A program made the position numbers and the translations under genes. Of a DNA stretch of 64,000 nt, positions 25,008-33,759 are shown in pieces. Positions within the stretch are counted from its first letter, which is position 1, and each line of letters begins with the position of its first letter. Under the pieces are notes generated by a model. That model searched no databases. It was given only the letters and a program-made list of their open reading frames with translations, and had not been told where the DNA came from. Source of the stretch: JALZCH01 sp036387315 (GTDB lineage: Bacteria; Acidobacteriota; Blastocatellia; Pyrinomonadales; Pyrinomonadaceae); assembly GCA_036387315.1 (NCBI GenBank), contig DASVTY010000058.1, forward strand, positions 34,118 through 98,117, written 5' to 3'.

Positions 25008-26378
25008 TTATTGTTTCGGAAATTTGAGTTCCGACGCCTGAATTTCGTGTTTCCATAATTCTTTGCCTGTTAAATCAATCGCGCTCATCGTCAATCGGCG
25101 CTCTTTTGCCGGTCCGGTTACTTCGATCATTCCAAAATTCTTCGTTCCCTTAACCAAAGTTCCGGCGACGCGATCCGGGTTGTTTTCTTCGTTTTTATGA
25201 GGATTTGAATTTCCGGCGGTTAAAGGGCTGGACGTAAAATCGTAAAGCGGGTAACTTCCGACATCATTTATACGAATCAGCTCGGTGTAGTGACGATCAC
25301 CCGAAAGAAAAACGACGCCTTCGACGCGGGCGTCGCGAATAAAATCGAGCAGGCGACGATATTCGCCAGGAAATTGTTTGAACGATTCAAACGGATTGAA
25401 CTGATTGAGCATTTGACTGCCGTTGACGACGATTTTAAATGTGGCTTTGCTCGAACGCAGACTTTCAATCAGCCAGCGCATTTGCCGCTCGCCGAGCATC
25501 ACTTTGTCGGGCGAATTGGGCATTTCGTTCGGCGAACGGTAAAAGCGGTCGTCGAGCAGGAAAAATTCAACATCCGCCCACTCAAAACGCCCGAAAACTC
25601 CGGGCGTCTCCGGCTCGCCGTAGGTCGCATTCGCCCAGTAATCTTTGAAAACTCGCAGCGCCGAGTCACGCAAACGGAAAGTTCGGTCGGAATCGTTCGG
25701 TCCGTAATCGTGGTCGTCCCAAATCGCGTAGTTGTGAGTGGTGGCTAAAAGCTGCTGCAATTCGGGCAATTCGCGGTTCTGCCGGAAGCGGTAGCGCATT
25801 CCGCTTTCATTGAGCCAATCGGGTTCGCGGTAATAAACGTTGTCGCCCAGCCAAATCATAAAATCCGGTTTTTTCGCGGCGATTGTGCGGAAAATTTCAA
25901 ACCCGGAGCCGTAAGGCGTTCCCGGACGGTCAAACGGCGGGTCGTTAATATAAGCGCACGAGCCTAAAGCAAAGCGAAAAGCGGGCGGCTCGGTGCGCCA
26001 GCGCCAATGCGGCTGGGTTTGAAAAGTCGGTTGAAAATCAAGCGTTACTCGCCGATTGTTTAGATAAACGTCGTAATCGTAGCGCGCGCCAAATTCCAAT
26101 TGCGACAGCGTAAAACGCGCGATAAAATCAGCTTCTTCGCTGGTTCTAACGGTTTTACTAAATTTTACGTTCTTCGGTTCGCCCTGTTTCCAGTAGCGAA
26201 TTTGAGCCTCAGCCGGTTGTTTTGTTTGCAGCCAAACGGCGGTTTCGGTCATTTCGCTGTAACCGAGCATCGGACCCGAACGCAAAAGGCTGTTTTGCCG
26301 CGCTGTTTGCGCCGCCGCGGGCAGCATCAATACGGTTAAAATCAGAAAGATAAAACACGTTTTTCTCATCTTTTTCAT
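25008..26378 (-). CDS. PhoD-like alkaline phosphatase/phosphodiesterase, secreted
   Basis: This 456-aa protein has a signal peptide (FIFLILTVLMLPAAAQ). A Fn3-like PhoD_N domain (about 30-120: GPMLGYSEMTETAVWLQT) precedes the PhoD metallophosphatase domain with FALGSCAYI, DFMIWLGDNVYY, YAIWDDHDYGPND, IVVNGSQM and VVFLSGDRHYTEL. These carry the Asp, Asn and His ligands expected. Enzymes of this type release phosphate from phosphodiesters or monoesters outside the cytoplasm with Ca/Fe. A second in-frame ATG lies 9 bp downstream (26369) and could be used instead. It is convergent with the TM2 gene and probably a single-gene unit. Confidence 0.88.
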   Translation of the reverse strand: MKKMRKTCFIFLILTVLMLPAAAQTARQNSLLRSGPMLGYSEMTETAVWLQTKQPAEAQIRYWKQGEPKNVKFSKTVRTSEEADFIARFTLSQLEFGARYDYDVYLNNRRVTLDFQPTFQTQPHWRWRTEPPAFRFALGSCAYINDPPFDRPGTPYGSGFEIFRTIAAKKPDFMIWLGDNVYYREPDWLNESGMRYRFRQNRELPELQQLLATTHNYAIWDDHDYGPNDSDRTFRLRDSALRVFKDYWANATYGEPETPGVFGRFEWADVEFFLLDDRFYRSPNEMPNSPDKVMLGERQMRWLIESLRSSKATFKIVVNGSQMLNQFNPFESFKQFPGEYRRLLDFIRDARVEGVVFLSGDRHYTELIRINDVGSYPLYDFTSSPLTAGNSNPHKNEENNPDRVAGTLVKGTKNFGMIEVTGPAKERRLTMSAIDLTGKELWKHEIQASELKFPKQ

Positions 26379-26517
26379 TTTCTGTGTGAACGTTTTCTTA
26401 AAAGTTGCGTAAATAGATATTTACTGATAAATTTTAACAGAACTTCAAGCCATTTCAGGCAAGCGAAAATTATTTAACAGGTTGTTCATACAGTTGTAAG
26501 AAACTGGTAAGTTGCGG

Positions 26518-26546
26518 TTGATAAAAACGCTGTTGGCAATTATAAA
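26518..26546 (+). promoter_or_regulatory. Sigma-70-type promoter of the second TonB receptor
   Basis: TTGATA (26518-26523), a 17-nt spacer and TATAAA (26541-26546) form a near-consensus promoter about 110 bp before the receptor ATG at 26659. The 280-bp divergent gap around it contains no other recognisable gene. Confidence 0.6.
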
Positions 26547-26658
26547 TCACAGCGCTGACTAACTCACAACTAAACTCAATACATAAATAGGGAACCGCGC
26601 CGATTGTGCGCCGAACAGTTAAATAAACAACAGGTATTTTAATTAAAAGGACAAAATT

Positions 26659-29600
26659 ATGTCGAAATTTCTAATGCTAAATCTAACACGCTTTTTAACG
26701 GTTGCAATCTTGTGCTTTGCCGCAAGTACAGCAGGCGTATTAGCGCAATCAACCGTCACGGGCGGTATTCGGGGAACGATTACAGACCCGCAGAGCGCAG
26801 TTTTGCCGAACGTAGCCGTAACGGTTACGAATGCCGGAACAAATCAAACCCAGACTGTGACAACCGATGAAAACGGTGTATATGTCGCCAGCAATCTTCA
26901 ACCCGGCACTTATACTATTAACATTACGCAAACGGGCTTTGCCCCTTTTACCGGAAACAATGTAATTGTCGAAGTCGGTCAGGTCACGACCGTCAACATC
27001 CCGCTGACAGTCGGACAAGCGAGCGCAACCGTCGAAGTGACTGCGGAAGCTCCTGTTATCAATACCAATTCGCAGGACTTTGCGACCAATATCAACGAGA
27101 CTTCAATCCGCGACCTGCCGATTAACGGACGCCGCGCTTCCAACTTCGTGCTTTTAACGCCGGCGACTGTTCCCGACGGCAATTTCGGTTTGATTAGTTT
27201 TCGCGGCATTTCCGGTTTGCTCAACAACAGCACCGTAGATGGCGGCGATAATAATCAATCATTCCAATCGGAAGAACGCGGACGCACACGCATCGGATAT
27301 GTTGTCAGCCAGGCTGCGATTCGCGAGTTTCAAGTTAACACGTCGAATTATTCAGCCGAATACGGACGCTCGGCGGGCGGCGTGGTGAATACGGTCACAA
27401 AAAGCGGAACCAATCAATTTCGCGGGATGCTTTTTGAATACTACCGCAATAATAAATTCGGAGCGCGTAATCCCGCGTCCTTCGTGCCGGCTATAGTAAA
27501 TGGTTTCACAAGTCAGGTAGGGATCAAACCGACAGATGTTCGACATCAATTCGGCGGCGCAATCGGAGGTCCGATTATTAAAAACCGCCTGTTTTTCTTT
27601 TTCAGCTACGACCAGCAGAAACGCAACTTCCCCGGTATCGCCAGATTTTCCACTCTGAACTACTTAAGTACGGTCAACCAAACGACATTATTAGCCAGAG
27701 GATTGACCAATACTCAGATTAACAGCAGTTTAGAATTTTTAACTTCCTTAACGGGGGAAACACCGCGCCGCGGCGACCAGACAACTATCCTGCCAAAAAT
27801 TGACTGGCAGATTAACGACAAAAATTCGTTCAGCGCAACATATAATCGTTTGCGTTGGGAGTCTCCCGCCGGTTTGCAGACACAAGCCACCAACACATTA
27901 GGGCGAAGAAGCTTCGGCGATGATTTCGTAGATGTTGATACGCTGAATTTACGGCTGCAATCAACGATTTCTCCTAATTTGTTAAACGAAGCTCGTTTTC
28001 AATACGCTCGTGATAATGAATATGCGCTCAGTCAGGAGCCGCTTCCGGGCGAGCCGGCGAGTGCTACCACTTCTCAAGGTCAACGCTCCCCACAGGTTGC
28101 TCTGACGAACGGATTAACATTTGGCACGACTTCCAACTTTGAGCGCCTTCGCTATCCTTTTGAAAGCCGCGTTCAATTTGCGGATACAGTTACCTGGATT
28201 TCAGGAAGACATACCTTTAAATTCGGAGGCGATATTAATCGCGTGACCGATGATATTCAAAATTTAAACTCTGAAGCGGGTCAATTTACATACGGCAACA
28301 TCAATGATTTTATCGTTGATTATGTTAATTTCAGAACTCCGCTAACAAACCAAGCAACGCAATGTATTACTTCAACCCGAACCGTTGGCAGATGTTACAC
28401 CGCCAATTACGTTCAAGGCGTGGGCATCCCGGGGTTGAAATTCAGCATGAACGAATACAGCTTCTTTGCACAGGATGACTTTCGGATCACGCCGCGTTTG
28501 ACCATAAATATGGGCTTGCGTTACGAGTATCAAAAACTGCCTAACGCAATAATCCCGAATACCAGCACCGCAGTTATTCCGAGGGACGGCAGAACCCTTG
28601 CAGAAGCTACATCGACTTTGCCGAGCGATAAAAACAACTTCGGTCCCCGTATCGGTTTCGCATACGATTTGACGGGAGAAGGCAAAACGTCTCTTCGCGC
28701 GGGATACGGAATTTATTACGGGCGTTTCCTCGGCGGGCATGTTTGGAATAATTTGCTGAGAACCGGTAATCCCGGCGGTCAGGGAACGGTAAATATCGCA
28801 CCCGCATCAGGTCCTATCTTCCCAAACATTCTGCCTAACAATAATCAAACGCTTGCGGCAGCTACAATTAATTTTTACCAGGAAGATTTTCAAGCCCCAA
28901 TGATTCATCAGTATGACTTGGTTCTTGAACATGAAATTGCTAAAAATACCGCTGTTTCCGTTTCGTATATCGGAAGCACGGGACGGTATTTGCCGACATT
29001 TGTAGAACAGAATATTACGCCGACAGGCGGAAGCCGAACCTTAAATGTTTACGGCGGAGATTTTAATGGGCAATCTTTCACTTTGCCGTTATATACCCGC
29101 GCTAATACGGCGCTTCCGTCATTGCTTCAATTCCAAAGCTCTGTGAAATCCCAATATCACGCTTTAGTTCTGCAAGGGAATCGCCGTTTTACAAACGGCT
29201 TACAATTCCAAGCCAGCTATACTTTGGCGAAATCAACGGATACCGGACAAAACTCGCAAATTACGACCAGCATCTTTAACCAACCGTTAGACCTTTTCAA
29301 TCCAAACCTTGAAGAGGGACCGAGTAATTTTGATATACGTCATAAATTCGTAGTCAGCGCGGTTTATTCGCCGACGCTGTACGATGGAAGCGACAACACA
29401 TTTTATAATTACTTGCTTAACGGCTGGTCGCTTGCGCCGATTTTCATATACTACTCAGGCTCTCCGTTTACCGGCTCAGGTCCTGCGAATTTAAACGGCA
29501 CTAACGGCAGCAATCGTTTCCCGCTCAACGAGCGCAATTCTTATCGCAATCCCGATCTTTGGAATGTGGATTTAAGAGTTTCAAAACGATTCAATTTCAC

Positions 29601-29856
29601 CGAAAGATATAATCTTGAGTTGTTGGCTGAAGGGTTTAATATCTTCAACCGAACTCAGGTTTCCGGTCTTAACTTCACACAATACGCTTTACCCGTAACT
29701 TCAGGCGGAGTTTCAAATTGCTTCTCGATCAATGGAATAACAACCAACGATGCAAACGGCTTATGTTCTCAGCCGACTTTTGGAAGCATCTTCTCGACCG
29801 ATAGCAATAACTTCCGCGAACGACAAATTCAGTTTGCCGTTCGATTCCACTTCTAA
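26659..29856 (+). CDS. TonB-dependent receptor with carboxypeptidase regulatory-like domain (Oar-like)
   Basis: The 1065-aa protein has a signal peptide ending GVLAQ. The carboxypeptidase-regulatory-like domain covers about residues 32-125 (VTGGIRGTITDPQSAVLPNV, then YTINITQTGFAPF). Plug motifs SIRDLPINGR, STVDGGDNNQ and YSAEYGRSAGGVVNTVTKSG follow, and a large beta-barrel ends IQFAVRFHF with the terminal aromatic residue of outer-membrane proteins. It imports an unknown substrate. It shares architecture with the receptor at 5034-8402 but is too divergent to be a recent duplicate. AAAAGGA lies 9 nt before the ATG, a near-consensus promoter upstream, and a terminator downstream. Confidence 0.9.
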   Translation: MSKFLMLNLTRFLTVAILCFAASTAGVLAQSTVTGGIRGTITDPQSAVLPNVAVTVTNAGTNQTQTVTTDENGVYVASNLQPGTYTINITQTGFAPFTGNNVIVEVGQVTTVNIPLTVGQASATVEVTAEAPVINTNSQDFATNINETSIRDLPINGRRASNFVLLTPATVPDGNFGLISFRGISGLLNNSTVDGGDNNQSFQSEERGRTRIGYVVSQAAIREFQVNTSNYSAEYGRSAGGVVNTVTKSGTNQFRGMLFEYYRNNKFGARNPASFVPAIVNGFTSQVGIKPTDVRHQFGGAIGGPIIKNRLFFFFSYDQQKRNFPGIARFSTLNYLSTVNQTTLLARGLTNTQINSSLEFLTSLTGETPRRGDQTTILPKIDWQINDKNSFSATYNRLRWESPAGLQTQATNTLGRRSFGDDFVDVDTLNLRLQSTISPNLLNEARFQYARDNEYALSQEPLPGEPASATTSQGQRSPQVALTNGLTFGTTSNFERLRYPFESRVQFADTVTWISGRHTFKFGGDINRVTDDIQNLNSEAGQFTYGNINDFIVDYVNFRTPLTNQATQCITSTRTVGRCYTANYVQGVGIPGLKFSMNEYSFFAQDDFRITPRLTINMGLRYEYQKLPNAIIPNTSTAVIPRDGRTLAEATSTLPSDKNNFGPRIGFAYDLTGEGKTSLRAGYGIYYGRFLGGHVWNNLLRTGNPGGQGTVNIAPASGPIFPNILPNNNQTLAAATINFYQEDFQAPMIHQYDLVLEHEIAKNTAVSVSYIGSTGRYLPTFVEQNITPTGGSRTLNVYGGDFNGQSFTLPLYTRANTALPSLLQFQSSVKSQYHALVLQGNRRFTNGLQFQASYTLAKSTDTGQNSQITTSIFNQPLDLFNPNLEEGPSNFDIRHKFVVSAVYSPTLYDGSDNTFYNYLLNGWSLAPIFIYYSGSPFTGSGPANLNGTNGSNRFPLNERNSYRNPDLWNVDLRVSKRFNFTERYNLELLAEGFNIFNRTQVSGLNFTQYALPVTSGGVSNCFSINGITTNDANGLCSQPTFGSIFSTDSNNFRERQIQFAVRFHF

Positions 29857-29884
29857 TTTTGCTGTTTATCTCAGCTAAAAACTT

Positions 29885-29920
29885 ACGGGTGCGTTTCTAA
29901 AAGGAAACGCGCCCGTTTTA
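29885..29920 (+). terminator. Terminator of the TonB receptor gene
   Basis: ACGGGTGCGTTTC (29885-29897) pairs with GAAACGCGCCCGT (29904-29916) with one G-T type mismatch, followed by TTTTATC. It lies 29 bp after the receptor stop codon. Confidence 0.85.
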
Positions 29921-29964
29921 TCTTGTATCTCGTTTATTTAAAATCTGCTCTAAAACAGTCTGAA

Positions 29965-29998
29965 ACAAAAAAGACGTGTAGATACACGCCCTTTTTGT
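29965..29998 (-). terminator. Terminator of the 30.0-kb secreted protein gene
   Basis: Arms 29965-29980 and 29983-29998 match at 14 of 16 positions around a CGTGTA/TACACG core, with T-run on the minus strand. It lies 28 bp beyond the stop of the minus-strand gene ending at 30027. Confidence 0.8.
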
Positions 29999-30026
29999 TT
30001 GTCTGATAGTGTTTAAATTTTCAAAT

Positions 30027-30521
30027 CTATTGCGAATTGGTTTGCAGCAACAGCCTTTTCAATTCCGCATCAAAAACCTTAAAGCGGATTTTGGATTTTT
30101 TGACCGTCGGATGTTCATCGGTGTAAATTTCACTCAGGATTTTCAGCTCGGCTTCAGCTTCCAATTTACGCGCGAGCATTTTGCCGACCGCCGGAGTCAA
30201 AGCCAGATATTGTTCGAGCGTAACGGTTTCCAGCCGTTTCAGAGCCGCGTCCAAAATTTGCAGACTCAGACGCTTTTCCCTGACTTCGGGCGATTCTTCG
30301 GTGTAATCGGGCAGCAAAACTTCCAAATCGGCGGCAACTTCGGTTCGTTTCATAACCAATTCCGCATAAGCCGCACTGGTTTTGACATCGAGCTTGCGAC
30401 CGATGGTTTTAATCGGCGCGGTGACGCTGGTTTGAGTTTGCGGCGCGCCCTTTTGCTGAGCGCAAATTTCAATTGTTTGAAAGGCGAAAATAAAAGCGAG
30501 AAATAAAAATAGTCGAAACAC
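30027..30521 (-). CDS. Hypothetical secreted helical protein with an internal duplication
   Basis: This 164-aa protein has a signal peptide (LFLFLAFIFAFQTIEICAQ). Its mature region consists of two similar halves. Each has a helix, the motif Y-T-[ED]-E-x-P-x-V (PDYTEESPEVREKRLSLQIL and IYTDEHPTVKKSKIRFKVFD) and a closing ALKRLE/ELKRLL helix. The YxxxHPxV-like motif recalls coiled coils of polysaccharide co-polymerases; YRPKHPDVVAK occurs in the chain-length protein of this window. A common function is only a guess. GTG 30521 is chosen because AAAGGAG lies 7 nt upstream; the TTG at 30542 would place the ribosome site inside the coding region. Confidence 0.65.
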   Translation of the reverse strand: MFRLFLFLAFIFAFQTIEICAQQKGAPQTQTSVTAPIKTIGRKLDVKTSAAYAELVMKRTEVAADLEVLLPDYTEESPEVREKRLSLQILDAALKRLETVTLEQYLALTPAVGKMLARKLEAEAELKILSEIYTDEHPTVKKSKIRFKVFDAELKRLLLQTNSQ

Positions 30522-30542
30522 GGGAAATCTCCTTTGGAACAA

Positions 30543-30584
30543 AAAATTAAAGGCGCGTGAAATTATCCACGCGCCTTTAATTTT
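30543..30584 (-). terminator. Perfect 17-bp hairpin terminator of the LTD/FG-GAP gene
   Basis: AAAATTAAAGGCGCGTG (30543-30559) is exactly complementary to 30568-30584 with an 8-nt loop. On the minus strand it is followed by a T-rich run and lies 60 bp after the stop of the FG-GAP gene. It also precedes the next minus-strand gene, separating the two units. Confidence 0.88.
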
Positions 30585-30643
30585 ACACCAAAAATTTTCA
30601 TTTCAGCGATACACCAATCTGCTGAAAGAAAATTATCAACCGT

Positions 30644-32374
30644 TTAAGGGGTTGCATTTACTATTACCCCTGAAACAATATAGTTTGCAACTGGGTAATC
30701 GCCCTGCTGCCCCCATTTGAACGCGAAATCAGCCGTTCCGCTTGTTTGCGCCGGGCGAACGTAGAAAGTGCCATCCGAAGGACGCCAAACCGCAATATCG
30801 GTTTTACCGTCGCCGGTGTAATCGCCTGGAGTGAGAACATCTGTATTTACACTGAATTGGTTTAGACCGAATTGATAAGTCTGATTCGCGCCTGTTTGCG
30901 TGCGAATGAAGAAGGACCATTGGGTTCCTTGGCGCGCGAGCGCATAATCGGTTCTGCCGTCGCCGTCGTAATCGCCCGGAATCGTCAGGTCATTGCTGCT
31001 TCCGAAAGGAACTGCTTCGGTTCCGCCGCCGGATTTGGCGACGAAAAAGATTCCCGGATTCGGGCGAAAGACGGCGGCGTCGGCTCTGTTATCGCCGTCA
31101 TAATCGCCGGGTGCGGGTCTGTCGCCGGCTCCGCCCCAGCAGATGTATCTGAAACCAATAGTGGGCGTGGCGGAAGGGCGATAATACCAAACTCCCGCGT
31201 TCGGACCGCAAGGCAGCGGAGCCGCCGAAGTCGTCATACGGTAAACAGCGGGATCGGCTATGTTGTCGCCGTCATAATCGGCAACAATGATCGGATTGTC
31301 GCCCACCGTACCGAATTGTACTTCTAGAAACGTATTGTTGCTGCTGCGAAAAATATAGAAAAAGCCGCGTCCTTGATTGGCTGAGGTTGCGCGCCAGACG
31401 GCAATGTCGTCTCTGCCGTCGCCGTCATAATCTTCCGGGACTTCGCGGTCACCCGGAAGTCCCCACGTCATCACTCGAATACCAGAATTTTCAGCCACGC
31501 CATTCAGTCGAATATACCAGACTTTTGTCTGTGCTGTGCTGCCGCGCAGAAGACCTGTAACCGCATAATCGCTTCTGCCGTCGCCGTTGAAATCAACCGG
31601 AACGTCTTTCGCTACAAACGTACCGACGTTCGCTGCGCCCGGCGTCAGGGCGCCGCCGGTCGGGAAATTCGCGCTGGCGTTTGTTGTGTTGTAAACGGTT
31701 GTGCTGTTTCCGCCCGCAGTTTCGAGAAAACCGCCGTACCAAGCGGCTGAAGAAACCGGCGTGTTGTTGGCGGGGAAACGTGTTATCGCATTGGGAGCGC
31801 CGCCGTTACCTTGTGTCACAACCTGCCCGAAATAAACGATGTCGCCAAATTCGCCATCAGTAACACCGATTGCATCGAGAACATTCACGCCTGCTGGCAA
31901 GCCTTCAAGCGTACCGTCATTGTTGGTGTCATAATCGGTGCCTTCGACAATCGGAGTTGTGCTTGTTACAAGCAAAAACGTAATGGTTCCGTTTTCGATT
32001 CCGCCACCGGATGTGTCAAGTTGGGCATCGGTAACTTGAGTCGCTCCCGCGGGAATCGTTCTGCCGGGACAGGCGGTCGGGCTGACGATGACTAAAATGC
32101 CGTTTGAACCGATAGTGCGGGTTGATAAATCAACCACCATATCCGCAGCTCCGGGACCAGCTCCGGTGCTGCTTGCATCGCCTTCGATAGCCACAAAATA
32201 AGTATTGGTTAAAGTCGCGCCGGGCGTCCCGCGAATTTCGATGTATTCGCAAGGGTTATCGGTGCTTGGCGTATTAATGTCAATTTCGTTTAAAAGCGTT
32301 TGAGCCGATGTCTCGACCGACGAGCCGAACAAAATGGCGCAAAAGAGCGCGAGCGTAAATAAAAGTTTTCTCAT
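30644..32374 (-). CDS. Secreted lamin-tail-like domain + FG-GAP repeat protein
   Basis: The 576-aa protein has a signal peptide (KLLFTLALFCAILFGSSVET, then SAQ). An LTD-like beta-domain opens with LLNEIDINTPSTDNPCEYIE, followed by a long beta-rich region. Six FG-GAP/VCBS-type repeats follow, with loops such as VDFNGDGRSDYAV, DYDGDGRDDIAVW and DYTGDGKTDIAVW. It is extracellular or surface-bound, and probably calcium-binding and adhesive. ATG 32374 with GGAG 9 nt upstream is preferred over a longer frame to 32515, whose extra residues are not signal-like. It shares the FG-GAP module with the protein at 22115-24601. Confidence 0.82.
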   Translation of the reverse strand: MRKLLFTLALFCAILFGSSVETSAQTLLNEIDINTPSTDNPCEYIEIRGTPGATLTNTYFVAIEGDASSTGAGPGAADMVVDLSTRTIGSNGILVIVSPTACPGRTIPAGATQVTDAQLDTSGGGIENGTITFLLVTSTTPIVEGTDYDTNNDGTLEGLPAGVNVLDAIGVTDGEFGDIVYFGQVVTQGNGGAPNAITRFPANNTPVSSAAWYGGFLETAGGNSTTVYNTTNASANFPTGGALTPGAANVGTFVAKDVPVDFNGDGRSDYAVTGLLRGSTAQTKVWYIRLNGVAENSGIRVMTWGLPGDREVPEDYDGDGRDDIAVWRATSANQGRGFFYIFRSSNNTFLEVQFGTVGDNPIIVADYDGDNIADPAVYRMTTSAAPLPCGPNAGVWYYRPSATPTIGFRYICWGGAGDRPAPGDYDGDNRADAAVFRPNPGIFFVAKSGGGTEAVPFGSSNDLTIPGDYDGDGRTDYALARQGTQWSFFIRTQTGANQTYQFGLNQFSVNTDVLTPGDYTGDGKTDIAVWRPSDGTFYVRPAQTSGTADFAFKWGQQGDYPVANYIVSGVIVNATP

Positions 32375-32617
32375 CCTTCTTTTCTCCATCTCAGTTTTGC
32401 CGAACAAATTTTGTGCGTCGAATCCAGACGGGATAATGAGGACAGTTCTTAAATTCTTAAAACTGTTTCCCTGTCGGAAAATACCGCTGTTAAAAACAGC
32501 CGTTTGCCGCGACAAATTTGAATTGGCTTAATTTTAGCTGAGTAATATTAGGACGATATGACGAAAACAATCAAGATGTTTTTGAACGTGCGAAAATAAA
32601 TTGTTTGGCGAAAGGAG

Positions 32618-33754
32618 TTAATTGATTTTCAGTGAAGAACTTGATTGGGCGGCGAGACGCGGGCGGGGCGCATTTTCGTTTGAATAGGCGAGAATCGTTC
32701 CCCCGAAACCGACTGCGAAACCGCGCTCTCGTCCAATGAAAACAATTCGTTCAATGCGGTGCGTCGTGTTGATTTTTTCCGGCGTCCAGGTGTTTCCGCT
32801 GTTTGTCGTGCGAATCAGTGCGCCGACGTCGCCCGCCGCCCAGCCCTCGTTCGGCGTCACAAAGCAAACGTCCAAAAGGTCTGCGGCGAGCGGAGAATTT
32901 TGCCCGCGCCAGGTTTTACCGCCGTCGGCGGAGGCGAAAATCCGACCGCCTGTGCCAACCGCCCAGCCGAGCGAGCGGGTGGCGAAAAAGACCGAATTAA
33001 AACGGGCGTTTTCCGCCGCGTAAACTCTGGCTTCGCGCCAGATGCCGCCGCCGTCGGCGGTGTGCAGTATCGTTGCGCCCGCGCCGATTAAAACCGCTTC
33101 GCTCCGGTTAAAAATCGCGCCCCCGCGCAGCAGAAATCTGGTCGGTGAAACTTGTTTTTGCCAAATCTGGTTGTTTTCGAGCGCGTAAACGCTGCCAAGT
33201 TCGCCGATTGCCCAAGCGGTCGCGCGGTCGTCGGAAACGAGCAGGCGGGTAAATTGCGGATTCGCCGTTTTGCTTGTCGGAAAAACGCCCGTCCGCTCCC
33301 AGGTCGCGCCGCCGTCAGTTGTGCGAAGCAAAATCGAGCGCGCTTCTCCGGCAGATTTGAGCTTGAAAACGTCGCGTTCGGCGAGCAGCCAGCCGTTATT
33401 TTCATCTGTGAAAAATACGTCGCGCAGATTATCTTCCGAAGGCTTCGCCGCCTTTTTCCAGCTTGCGCCGCCGTCGGTCGTCGTTAGCAGAGTACCGTTG
33501 CTCCCCGCAATCCAGCCGCGTTTCGCGTCGAGAAAATAAATCGAGTGCAGCCAAGCCAGCGTTCCCGAAGGCTGTTTGCGCCATTCGCCCGCATTTGCTT
33601 GCTGCAATAAAAAGATTGCGAGACAACAAAGCGCAATCAGTCTGCAAAGTCTATTTTTCACCACAGAGACACAGAGACACAGAGTTTTTATTTTTTTATC
33701 TCTGTGTTTCTGTGTCTCTGTGGTGAAATTATTCGTTGAAAACAGAGTTATCAT
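32618..33754 (-). CDS. Ycf48/BNR-repeat beta-propeller protein, secreted
   Basis: The 378-aa frame has a hydrophobic export segment (LCRLIALCCLAIFLLQQANA). A beta-propeller of Ycf48/BNR type follows, with repeated motifs such as LLTTTDGGASWKKA, LLRTTDGGATWERTG, ILHTADGGGIWREA, IFASADGGKTWRG and LIRTTNSGNTWTPE alternating with GWAVG/GWAAG strands. Ycf48 helps assemble photosystem II in cyanobacteria; homologues elsewhere have no settled role. The first 34 codons run through the octamer inverted repeat at 33656-33728, so the true start may be GTG 33664 or 33661. It begins 5 bp after the polysaccharide exporter and is the last gene of the EPS run. Confidence 0.78.
   Translation of the reverse strand: MITLFSTNNFTTETQKHRDKKIKTLCLCVSVVKNRLCRLIALCCLAIFLLQQANAGEWRKQPSGTLAWLHSIYFLDAKRGWIAGSNGTLLTTTDGGASWKKAAKPSEDNLRDVFFTDENNGWLLAERDVFKLKSAGEARSILLRTTDGGATWERTGVFPTSKTANPQFTRLLVSDDRATAWAIGELGSVYALENNQIWQKQVSPTRFLLRGGAIFNRSEAVLIGAGATILHTADGGGIWREARVYAAENARFNSVFFATRSLGWAVGTGGRIFASADGGKTWRGQNSPLAADLLDVCFVTPNEGWAAGDVGALIRTTNSGNTWTPEKINTTHRIERIVFIGRERGFAVGFGGTILAYSNENAPRPRLAAQSSSSLKIN
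33656..33728. repeat. CACAGAGA octamer inverted repeat
   Basis: The 29-bp arms 33656-33684 and 33700-33728 are complementary at 28 positions and consist of tandem ACACAGAG words starting TTTCACC. A 15-nt T-rich loop separates them. The element overlaps the 5' end of the Ycf48-like gene, where it would encode TTETQKHRDKK and LCLCVSV, a peptide pair unlike a normal N-terminus. Confidence 0.9.
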
Positions 33755-33759
33755 TTGGC

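Noticed and set aside
30644..32374. C-terminus checked for a PEP-CTERM signal, as for other secreted proteins here
   Set aside because: It ends ANYIVSGVIVNATP without a membrane helix and arginine cluster; none of the secreted proteins in the window has the standard signal.
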